From: Sphingomonas sp. S2-65 | GTDB lineage: Bacteria > Pseudomonadota > Alphaproteobacteria > Sphingomonadales > Sphingomonadaceae | DNA: 64,000 nucleotides | NCBI RefSeq assembly: GCF_021513175.1 | Contig: NZ_CP090953.1 | Location: 2,352,501 to 2,416,500, forward strand | Reading direction: 5' to 3' | Shown: in pieces, positions 57,300 through 64,000 of the stretch | How the letters are laid out: the number at the start of each line of letters is the position of its first letter | Position numbering within the stretch: the first letter of the stretch is position 1 | Made by a program: the position numbers and the translations under genes | Notes under the pieces: generated by a model | Told to the model about the DNA's origin: nothing | The model's database searches: none | Seen by the model: the letters and a program-made list of their open reading frames with translations, nothing else

Positions 57300-57725
57300 A
57301 TGTCCGTCGATGTGAAATACACCACCCGCGCCACCTCCACCGGCGGCCGTGATGGCGAGGCTCGGTCCGAGGACGGCCGCTTCACCGCCAAGCTGTCGAC
57401 GCCGAAGGAACTGGGTGGCGCCGGCGGCGACGGTACCAATCCCGAGCAGCTGTTCGCAGCGGGCTATTCGGCATGCTTCATCGGCGCGTTGAAGGCGGCC
57501 GGCGCGCAGCTGAAGTTGAAGGTCCCTGGCGAGACGACCGTCACCGCGACCGTGGGCATCGGGCCGCGCAGCGAAGGCGGGTTCGGCATCACCGCCGACC
57601 TGGAAGTCAGCCTGCCCGGGCTGGAACGCGCCGACGCCGAGAAGCTGGTCGAGGCGGCGCATCAGATTTGCCCCTATTCGAACGCCACGCGCAACAATGT
57701 CGATGTGGGTCTGACGATCGCGTGA
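57300..57725 (+). CDS. ohr: Organic hydroperoxide resistance protein
   Basis: This 141-residue thiol peroxidase reduces lipid and organic hydroperoxides. The two catalytic cysteines are C59 (Y-S-A-C-F) and C124 (Q-I-C-P-Y-S-N-A). Length and motifs are standard. The divergent ohrR and the two palindromes in the gap show a peroxide-inducible unit. Repeat copy 3 follows it. Confidence 0.95.
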   Translation: MSVDVKYTTRATSTGGRDGEARSEDGRFTAKLSTPKELGGAGGDGTNPEQLFAAGYSACFIGALKAAGAQLKLKVPGETTVTATVGIGPRSEGGFGITADLEVSLPGLERADAEKLVEAAHQICPYSNATRNNVDVGLTIA

Positions 57726-57758
57726 GGTCGTAGGCCCAGGCGTAGCCGTCCTTTCGCT

Positions 57759-57837
57759 CGTCATCCCGGCCTTGAGCCGGGATCCCGCTCTTCTGCCGAT
57801 TGAGGTAGCGGGACCCCGGCTCAAGGCCGGGGTGACG
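57759..57837. repeat. Palindromic intergenic repeat, copy 3
   Basis: Same imperfect palindrome (CGTCATCCCGG ... GGGGTGACG). It lies between ohr and lysS on the same strand, before the second repeat type at 57938. Confidence 0.85.
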
Positions 57838-57937
57838 AAGGGAGGGTCCGGGTGTCACTCGCCACCCTGCGTCTTGCTGGGCGCGGCACCTCCGCTTGCC
57901 GGGAGAGCGGCACAACGAGTGATTTGCTTGTGGCGAG

Positions 57938-57986
57938 CCCCCTCCACCAGCTTCGCTGGTCCCCCTCCCCGTTCCGGGGAGGATTT
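57938..57986. repeat. CCCCCTCCACC-type inverted repeat, copy 2
   Basis: It matches the copy at 35668-35718 (CCCCCTCCACC, a short variable hairpin, then GGTCCCCCTCCCCGT and CCGGGGAGGATTT). The variable middle is CAGCTTCGCTG here and CATGCTGCGCATG there, both palindromic, so the hairpin is conserved while the bases change. Confidence 0.7.
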
Positions 57987-58031
57987 GGTTGTTGCTGGAA
58001 CCGGGGCGCCTGCTTCGCTAGAGGCGCGAGG

Positions 58032-59609
58032 ATGACTGACACATCCGCCTTCCGCGACGCCGCACTCACTTCAAAGGCCTGGCCGTATGAAGAGGCCCGG
58101 AAGCTGCTGAAACGCTATTCGACAGGCGCGCCTGCCAAGGGGCATGTGCTGTTCGAGACCGGCTATGGCCCGTCGGGCCTGCCGCATATCGGCACGTTCA
58201 ACGAAGTGCTGCGCACCACCATGGTGCGCCACGCGTTCGAGACGCTGTCGGACGTGCCCACCCGGCTGATCGCGTTCAGCGACGACATGGACGGGCTGCG
58301 CAAAGTGCCCGACAATGTGCCGAACCAGGAGCTGCTGCGCAGCCATCTGGGCAAGCCGCTGACGCAGATCCCCGATCCGTTCGGCACGCATGAGAGCTTC
58401 GCGCATCACAACAATGCGCGGCTGCGTGAATTCCTCGACCGCTTCGGCTTCGAGTACGAGTTCGTCTCCTCGACCGAATATTATGCGAGCGGCCGCTTCG
58501 ACGAAGCGCTCAAGCAAGTGCTGCGCCGCTACCAGGGCATCATGGACGTGATGCTGCCGACGCTGCGCGCCGAGCGTCAGGCGACTTATTCGCCGGTGCT
58601 GCCGGTCAGCCCGAAGTCGGGAATCGTCCTGCAGGTGCCGATCGAAGTGATCGACGCCGAGGCCGGGCTGATCGCGTTCGAGGATGAAGGCGAGCGGATC
58701 GAGCAGAGCGTGCTGGGCGGCAAGGCCAAGCTGCAATGGAAAGTCGATTGGGCGATGCGCTGGGTCGCGCTCGACGTCGATTACGAGATGGCGGGCAAGG
58801 ACCTGATCGATTCGGTGATCCAGTCGGGCAAGATCGCGCGCGTGCTAGGCGGCAAGCCGCCCGAGGGCTTCAATTACGAGATGTTCCTCGACGAGAAGGG
58901 CGAGAAGATCTCCAAGTCCAAGGGCAATGGCCTGAGCCTGGAGCAGTGGTTGAGCTATGGCCACGACGAGAGCCTGGCCTTTTATGCCTATCGCGAGCCG
59001 AAAAAGGCCAAGGCGCTGCATTATGGCGTCATCCCGCGCGCGGTCGACGAATATTGGCAGTTCCGCGGCAATTATGCCGGGCAGCCCGCCGAGCAGAAGC
59101 TGGGCAACCCGGTGCACCATATCCACAATGGCGACGTGCCGAGCGAGGCGCTTCCGGTCACCTACAGCCTGTTGCTCAACCTGATCGGCGTGCTGGGCGC
59201 GCAGGCTAACGAGGACGCAGTGTGGAAGCTGCTCGAGCGCTATGGCGAGGGGTTGACGCGCGAGAGCAACCCGGATCTGGCCAAGCTGGTGCCGCTGGTA
59301 CTGGCCTATTATCGCGACGTGGTGGCGAGCACGCTGCAGCGCCGGGCGCCGACCGCGGTGGAAGCCGAGGCATTGCGGCGGTTGGACGCGGTGTTGGCGG
59401 AGTTGCCCGAAAACGCCTCTGCCGAGGACATCCAGAACCACGTCTACGAGATCGGCAAAAGCGGCGGATTTGAGAATCTGCGCGATTGGTTCAAGGCATT
59501 GTACGAGACGCTGCTGGGGTCCGAGCAGGGGCCGCGCATGGGCAGCTTCATTGCGTTGTATGGGATCGAGAATAGCCGGAAGCTGATTGGCGAGGCGCTG
59601 GCGGCTTAG
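58032..59609 (+). CDS. lysS: Lysyl-tRNA synthetase, class I
   Basis: This 525-residue enzyme is the archaeal-type class I synthetase found in alphaproteobacteria instead of the usual class II form. The HIGH motif is G-L-P-H-I-G-T-F-N-E and KMSKS is E-K-I-S-K-S-K-G-N. The ATG at 58032 begins M-T-D-T-S; upstream open frame is repeat sequence. It charges lysine tRNA in the cytoplasm. Confidence 0.95.
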   Translation: MTDTSAFRDAALTSKAWPYEEARKLLKRYSTGAPAKGHVLFETGYGPSGLPHIGTFNEVLRTTMVRHAFETLSDVPTRLIAFSDDMDGLRKVPDNVPNQELLRSHLGKPLTQIPDPFGTHESFAHHNNARLREFLDRFGFEYEFVSSTEYYASGRFDEALKQVLRRYQGIMDVMLPTLRAERQATYSPVLPVSPKSGIVLQVPIEVIDAEAGLIAFEDEGERIEQSVLGGKAKLQWKVDWAMRWVALDVDYEMAGKDLIDSVIQSGKIARVLGGKPPEGFNYEMFLDEKGEKISKSKGNGLSLEQWLSYGHDESLAFYAYREPKKAKALHYGVIPRAVDEYWQFRGNYAGQPAEQKLGNPVHHIHNGDVPSEALPVTYSLLLNLIGVLGAQANEDAVWKLLERYGEGLTRESNPDLAKLVPLVLAYYRDVVASTLQRRAPTAVEAEALRRLDAVLAELPENASAEDIQNHVYEIGKSGGFENLRDWFKALYETLLGSEQGPRMGSFIALYGIENSRKLIGEALAA

Positions 59610-59616
59610 GCTTCTC

Positions 59617-59696
59617 CGTCATCCCGGACTTGATCCTGGATCCCGCTTCTTCTGCCGGTGCAAGGTAGCGGGACCCCGGCTCAAGGCCGGGTGACG
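59617..59696. repeat. Palindromic intergenic repeat, copy 4
   Basis: It starts 8 bases after the lysS stop, with the arms CGTCATCCCGG and CAAGGCCGGGTGACG. It lies between lysS and nhaA on the same strand. Confidence 0.85.
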
Positions 59697-59814
59697 TCGT
59701 GTGGGGATGCAATGCGGTTCTTCGGCGGAGGCCGGGGTCAAGTTGTAGATGCCGTTTGCGGTGCCGGCGCCTGCGCCCTTTGACCGGCCGCGGCGATCCG
59801 GTACGGGTGGGACG

Positions 59815-61062
59815 ATGCGAGCACAGCCCCTTCGCCGCGCCCGATCGGTCACCCGCGAGTTCCTCCACAGCGAGGCGGCGGGCGGGATCGTCCTGATTGC
59901 GGCGGCAGTGCTGGCGATGCTCGCGGCGAATTGGCCTGGGGTGGCCGAGCGCTACTTTCACGTGCTGCACGTCGAGACGGGACCGGTAATCAGCCCGCAC
60001 CACGGGCCGATGACGGTGCATCTGTGGATCAACGATGGCCTGATGGCGCTGTTCTTCCTGCTGGTGGGGCTGGAGATCAAACGCGAGTTCGTTGACGGGC
60101 GGCTGGCGACCTGGGAGCGGCGGCGGCTGCCGGTGATCGCCGCGGCCGCGGGGATGGCCTGCCCTGCCCTGTTCTATTTGGCGGTCGCGGGCGGCGATCC
60201 CGCGCTGGTGCATGGCTGGGCCATTCCGGCGGCGACCGACATTGCCTTTGCGATCGGATTGCTGGCGATCCTGGGCAAGCGCGCGCCGACCTCGCTCAAG
60301 CTGTTCCTGACCACGGTGGCGATCGTCGACGATCTTGGCGCGGTGGTGATCATCGCGTTGTTCTATACGGCCCAGCTGGACCTGCTTTCGCTGACCATCG
60401 CCGCAGCGATCGTCGTGGCAATGGTCGGGCTCAACCGCGCGGGGGTGAAGCGGCTGCCGGTGTATCTGCTGCTGGCCGCGGTGCTGTGGGTGTTCGTGTT
60501 CCGCTCGGGCATCCACGCGACCATTGCCGGGGTGCTGGCGGCGCTCACCATCCCGATCACCAAATCGCCGGCCGCGCCTGACGATGCGGAGTCGCCGCTG
60601 CACCGGCTGGAGCATGCGCTGCATCCCTGGTCGGCCTTCCTGATCGTCCCGCTGTTCGGTTTTGCCAATGCCGGGGTGTCGCTGGCGGGCAGCAGCCCGG
60701 CGGTTCTGGTCGAGCCCTTGCCGCTGGCGGTGCTGCTCGGGCTGTTCCTGGGCAAGCAGCTCGGCATCTTCGGCAGTGTGGTGTTGGCGGACAGATTTGG
60801 GCTCGCCAAGCGTCCGGGCTGGGCGAGCTGGCCGCAAATCTATGGCGTGTCGCTGCTCGCAGGCATCGGCTTCACGATGAGTTTGTTCATCGGCGGGCTC
60901 GCCTTTGCCGGGGAGGGTGCGCTGATCGACGACGTGAAGATCGGCGTGCTGGCCGGGTCGGTGCTGTCGGCGGTGGCGGGATATGCGGTGCTGCGGTTTG
61001 CGCCGGCGCGGCGCGTGCTGGCGGTGCGGGCGTTGGGGCGGCGGGGTGATTCTCAGGGCTGA
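59815..61062 (+). CDS. nhaA: Na+/H+ antiporter
   Basis: This 415-residue inner-membrane protein exchanges two protons for one sodium. Twelve hydrophobic helices, G-L-E-I-K-R-E-F, A-T-D-I-A-F-A-I-G and the paired aspartates in V-D-D-L-G-A-V-V are present. The ATG at 59815 is chosen; frame upstream lacks family similarity. Confidence 0.93.
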   Translation: MRAQPLRRARSVTREFLHSEAAGGIVLIAAAVLAMLAANWPGVAERYFHVLHVETGPVISPHHGPMTVHLWINDGLMALFFLLVGLEIKREFVDGRLATWERRRLPVIAAAAGMACPALFYLAVAGGDPALVHGWAIPAATDIAFAIGLLAILGKRAPTSLKLFLTTVAIVDDLGAVVIIALFYTAQLDLLSLTIAAAIVVAMVGLNRAGVKRLPVYLLLAAVLWVFVFRSGIHATIAGVLAALTIPITKSPAAPDDAESPLHRLEHALHPWSAFLIVPLFGFANAGVSLAGSSPAVLVEPLPLAVLLGLFLGKQLGIFGSVVLADRFGLAKRPGWASWPQIYGVSLLAGIGFTMSLFIGGLAFAGEGALIDDVKIGVLAGSVLSAVAGYAVLRFAPARRVLAVRALGRRGDSQG

Positions 61063-61085
61063 GATAGAGGCGTTTGTTCTCCCAC

Positions 61086-61168
61086 CGTCACCCCGGCCTT
61101 GAGCCGGGGTCCCGCTGCCTTGCACCTGCATAAGAAGAAGCGGGATCCCGGCTCAAGGCCGGGATGAC
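61086..61168. repeat. Palindromic intergenic repeat, copy 5
   Basis: Same type (CGTCACCCCGG ... GGGATGAC). It lies between the convergent nhaA and tldD genes. Confidence 0.85.
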
Positions 61169-61205
61169 AGAGGGTTTAGCCGAGCTTTTCGGATTCCACT
61201 CGGCG

Positions 61206-62633
61206 TCAGGCGGCGGTGCCGCCTACCGTGAGGCCGTCGACCAGCAGAGTCGGCTGGCCGACGCCGGCGGGGACCGACTGGCCGCCCTTGCCGCACATGC
61301 CGATGCCTTCGTCGAGCGCGAAATCATTGCCGATGCCGGTGACCTTGTTGAGCACGGTCGGGCCGTCGCCGATCAGCGTCGCGCCCTTGATCGGGCGGCC
61401 GAGCTTGCCGTTCTCGATCAAATACGCCTCGGTGCACGAGAAGACGAACTTGCCCGAGACGATATCGACCTGGCCGCCGCCGAAGCTCTTGGCGAAGATG
61501 CCCTTCTTGACGCGGCTGAGCAGTTCGGCGGGATCGTCCTTGCCCCCCTTCATGAAGGTGTTGGTCATCCGTGGCATCGGCGCGTGCTGGAACGATTCGC
61601 GGCGGCCATTGCCGGTGGGCTCGACGCCCATCAGCCGGGCGTTCAGGCGGTCCTGCATATAGCCCCTGAGGATGCCATCCTCGATCAGCACGGTCTCGCG
61701 CGTGGGCGTGCCTTCGTCGTCGATCGACAGTGAGCCGCGGCGATCGTGGAGCGAGCCGTCGTCGACCACCGTCACGCCGGGCCCGGCGACGCGCTCGCCG
61801 ATGCGCCCCGAAAAGGCGCTGGTGCCCTTGCGGTTGAAATCGCCTTCGAGGCCGTGACCGATCGCTTCGTGGAGCAGGACGCCGGGCCAGCCGGGGCCGC
61901 AGAGCACGGTCATGTCGCCCGCCGGGGCGTCGACCGCGTCGAGGTTGACCAGAGCCTGGGCCAGCGCCTCGTCGATCGCGCGGTTCCAGGTTTCGGGCTG
62001 GAAGAGGCGATCATAGAGCGTGCGGCCGCCGGTGCCGAAGCTGCCGGTCTCACGCCGGCCATTCGCCTCGACCACGACCGAAACGTTGAGGCGGACGAGC
62101 GGGCGGATGTCGGTGGCGATGAAGCCGTCGGGCCGGACGATCTCAACCACCGACCAGGAGCCGGTGAGCCCGACCGAGACCTGAACGATGCGTGGATCGC
62201 GGGCGCGCGCGGCGGCGTCGATCGTCTGGCAGAGGTTCACCTTGTCGGCGAACGGCACCAGATCGAGCGGATCGGCATCGGTATAGAGATGGCGGTTATT
62301 GCCCTGGGGCGGCGGCGCCTTCGCGCCCCTGGCCGGATCGATCAGCGCCATGGTCTCCGCCGCGCGGCGGATCGCCTGGGGCGTGATCTCGTTGGCGTGG
62401 GCAAAGGCCGTGGTCTCGCCAGAGACCGCGCGCAGCCCGAAGCCCGACTGCGTGTCGTACGACGCGGTCTTCAGCCGGCCATCGTCGAAGCCGAACGCTT
62501 CGGTCCGGCGATATTGGAGGTAGAGCTCGCCATCCTCGGCATCGGCCAGCGCCTCTGCGGTGAGCTGGGCGGCGGTGTCGGGATCGAGTTGGGCGCGGTA
62601 AATGAACGCGCGCGGATCGGAGGGAAGGCTCAT
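61206..62633 (-). CDS. tldD: Metalloprotease TldD
   Basis: This 475-residue protein is the catalytic partner in the TldD/PmbA zinc protease, which processes unfolded peptides such as microcins. The zinc motif is H-E-A-I-G-H-G-L-E-G-D, followed by G-T-S-A-F-S-G-R-I-G. No pmbA lies in the window. It starts 18 bases before the end of the spacer to the zinc-finger gene. Confidence 0.94.
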   Translation of the reverse strand: MSLPSDPRAFIYRAQLDPDTAAQLTAEALADAEDGELYLQYRRTEAFGFDDGRLKTASYDTQSGFGLRAVSGETTAFAHANEITPQAIRRAAETMALIDPARGAKAPPPQGNNRHLYTDADPLDLVPFADKVNLCQTIDAAARARDPRIVQVSVGLTGSWSVVEIVRPDGFIATDIRPLVRLNVSVVVEANGRRETGSFGTGGRTLYDRLFQPETWNRAIDEALAQALVNLDAVDAPAGDMTVLCGPGWPGVLLHEAIGHGLEGDFNRKGTSAFSGRIGERVAGPGVTVVDDGSLHDRRGSLSIDDEGTPTRETVLIEDGILRGYMQDRLNARLMGVEPTGNGRRESFQHAPMPRMTNTFMKGGKDDPAELLSRVKKGIFAKSFGGGQVDIVSGKFVFSCTEAYLIENGKLGRPIKGATLIGDGPTVLNKVTGIGNDFALDEGIGMCGKGGQSVPAGVGQPTLLVDGLTVGGTAA

Positions 62634-62651
62634 CCCACCGATATAGGAGGC

Positions 62652-62882
62652 TTACAGGCTGGCGCCAGACGCGATGTCAGGCTCGTTCTCATTGCCCGGC
62701 TCGTCGGCGGGGCCGCCGATCAGGATGAAGCGCCGGTCGCAATAGCCGCAATCGATATAGCCATGCTCGTCGATCTGCAGGAACACGCGCGGATGGCCGA
62801 GCGATGCCGGCACGCCGGGACCGGAGCCGTCGCAAGACACGCGGGCATGGGAAGTACGGATGGTCTCGGACGGCGCGATCAT
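62652..62882 (-). CDS. zf-CHCC zinc-finger protein
   Basis: This 76-residue protein has zinc ligands C17, H30, C45 and C48 in H-P-R-V-F-L-Q-I-D-E-H-G-Y-I-D-C-G-Y-C, as in the NDUFS6-related family found in alphaproteobacteria. It may assist respiratory complex I or act alone. It lies upstream of tldD and is divergent from the ABC gene. Confidence 0.9.
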   Translation of the reverse strand: MIAPSETIRTSHARVSCDGSGPGVPASLGHPRVFLQIDEHGYIDCGYCDRRFILIGGPADEPGNENEPDIASGASL

Positions 62883-62947
62883 GCCGACTCGCCTAGCAAA
62901 GCGCGCTGGGGCTCGCAATCGCATGCTTAGCGTCTTATGCGGTTGCC

Positions 62948-63868
62948 ATGACTCAGGCCGCGATCGAGATCGACCAGCTCTGCAAGACCTATGCGGGGGG
63001 CAAGCGCGCTTTGGACGGCGTCAGCTTCGACGTGCCGCGCGGGACGATCTTCGGCCTGCTGGGGCCGAACGGCGCGGGCAAGTCGACGCTGATCAACATC
63101 CTGGCGGGGCTGGTCAACAAGACCGGCGGGCGCACGACGATCTGGGGGTTCGACACCGACCAGCATCCGCGCAACGCCAAGGCGTCGATTGGAATCGTGA
63201 ACCAGGAGATCGTGTTCGATCCGTTCTTCACGCCCAAGGAGACGCTGGAGATCCAGGCGGGGCTGTACGGCATCGCCAAGCGCGACTTCGATGCGATGGC
63301 GCTGCTGCGCGCGGTGCATCTGGAGGACAAGGCCGAAGCCTATTCGCGGACGCTGTCTGGGGGCATGAAGCGGCGGCTGATGGTCGCCAAGGCGATGGTG
63401 CATTCGCCGCCGATCATCGTGCTCGACGAGCCGACCGCGGGCGTCGACGTCGAGCTTCGCCAGCAGCTCTGGGCGTATGTGAAGTCGCTCAACGCACGCG
63501 GGGTGACGGTGGTGCTGACCACGCATTATCTGGAAGAGGCCGAGCAGCTGTGCGACCGGATCGCGATCATCAACCACGGCCAGCTGATCGCCAACAAGCC
63601 TACGCGCGAATTGGTGGGGATGGCGCAGGAAAAGGTCGTGGAAGTGACCGTCGACCGCGACGTCGTCACTCCGCCCGCCAATGCTTGCTTCCAGAAGATC
63701 GAGATCAAGGGCCAGCGGACGCTGGTGATCACCTATCGCAAGGACCAGGCGAATGCCGGCGAGGTACTGGGCGCGGTGCAGGGTGCCGGGCTGGGGATCG
63801 TCGACGTTTCGACGCGCGAGGCGGATCTGGAGGACGTGTTCCTCAATTTGACTCGCTCGGTGGGGTGA
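62948..63868 (+). CDS. ABC transporter ATP-binding protein
   Basis: This 306-residue ATPase has Walker A G-P-N-G-A-G-K-S-T-L, signature L-S-G-G-M-K-R-R-L, Walker B I-I-V-L-D-E-P-T-A-G and the H-loop T-T-H-Y-L-E-E-A. It is of the ABC-2 (drug/polysaccharide export) type. The membrane subunit is not within the window and may follow on the right. Confidence 0.9.
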   Translation: MTQAAIEIDQLCKTYAGGKRALDGVSFDVPRGTIFGLLGPNGAGKSTLINILAGLVNKTGGRTTIWGFDTDQHPRNAKASIGIVNQEIVFDPFFTPKETLEIQAGLYGIAKRDFDAMALLRAVHLEDKAEAYSRTLSGGMKRRLMVAKAMVHSPPIIVLDEPTAGVDVELRQQLWAYVKSLNARGVTVVLTTHYLEEAEQLCDRIAIINHGQLIANKPTRELVGMAQEKVVEVTVDRDVVTPPANACFQKIEIKGQRTLVITYRKDQANAGEVLGAVQGAGLGIVDVSTREADLEDVFLNLTRSVG

Positions 63869-63945
63869 GCGGCCTCGTTCTCCGGTGAATACCGGGGGAC
63901 GTGGCGGGTGCGCGGCTTTCTGTGCTCGACTTCTACTCTTTTCTT

Positions 63946-64000
63946 GTCACCCCGGCCTTGAGCCGGGGTCCCGCTGCCTGCGACCGGAGAAGAAGCGGGA
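63946..64000. repeat. Palindromic intergenic repeat, copy 6, cut by window end
   Basis: The left arm and centre of the repeat are present (GTCACCCCGGCCTTGAGCCGG ... AGAAGCGGGA). The right arm lies past the window edge. Confidence 0.8.

Noticed and set aside
59548..61131. Long minus-strand frame opposite nhaA
   Set aside because: Its translation is Arg/Gln/His-rich, typical of an antisense frame, and nhaA has clear motifs.

Overview
The window is high-GC DNA whose gene set and order point to an alphaproteobacterium of the Sphingomonas group. Pointers are the class I lysyl-tRNA synthetase, the plsX-fabH-ihfA-merR order after rpmF, a COQ9 gene, a bacterial Cdc48-type ATPase, a small zf-CHCC protein, a DUF1489 gene, and six copies of a roughly 80-bp palindromic intergenic repeat. 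This assignment is inference from protein content, not from a marker RNA gene. I recognised no rRNA, tRNA or CRISPR array.

Region 1 (about 1-8.8 kb, + strand) is a secreted-effector cluster of the type VI secretion kind. It holds two peptidoglycan-binding/M15-type peptidases, each next to an exported small protein (possible periplasmic immunity), a methyltransferase, a PAAR spike-tip protein, a 1184-residue protein that joins a DUF4123-like adaptor to an RHS core and a nuclease-like C-terminal toxin, and a probable immunity gene.

Region 2 (8.8-27.9 kb) is accessory and partly decayed. It has a frameshifted propeller-like gene, rsgA with a small basic reading frame lacking a normal start codon, several regulator-enzyme pairs (TetR/O-methyltransferase, WYL regulator/VOC protein), a flavin monooxygenase, and a compact five-gene operon of unknown function (24873 down to 18208). 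That operon encodes an acidic glycine-zipper protein, a HEVSH zinc metallopeptidase and three uncharacterised proteins, followed by a LuxR-type regulator. Beyond it lie relics of an IS6-family transposase, a serine recombinase, a second RHS tip with a different toxin and its immunity gene, and the tail of a xanthine dehydrogenase-type subunit. The five-gene operon is the best candidate for an undescribed system.

Region 3 (27.9-64 kb) is mostly core housekeeping: COQ9 and a drug/metabolite exporter, an old yellow enzyme, the riboflavin operon ribD-ribE-ribB-ribH with small membrane-protein genes at both ends, a TonB-type protein, gltX, prs, a TauE exporter, cdc48, a LysR regulator, cyclophilin, mgtE, msrA, an aminotransferase, pabBC, a metallo-hydrolase, a MAPEG protein, rpmF-plsX-fabH-ihfA-merR, sixA, a DinG-type helicase, ohrR/ohr, lysS, nhaA, tldD, a zinc-finger protein and an ABC ATPase. 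All six palindromic repeats lie in this region, and none was seen in regions 1 and 2. Many neighbours overlap by 1-14 bases, so the genome looks compact.
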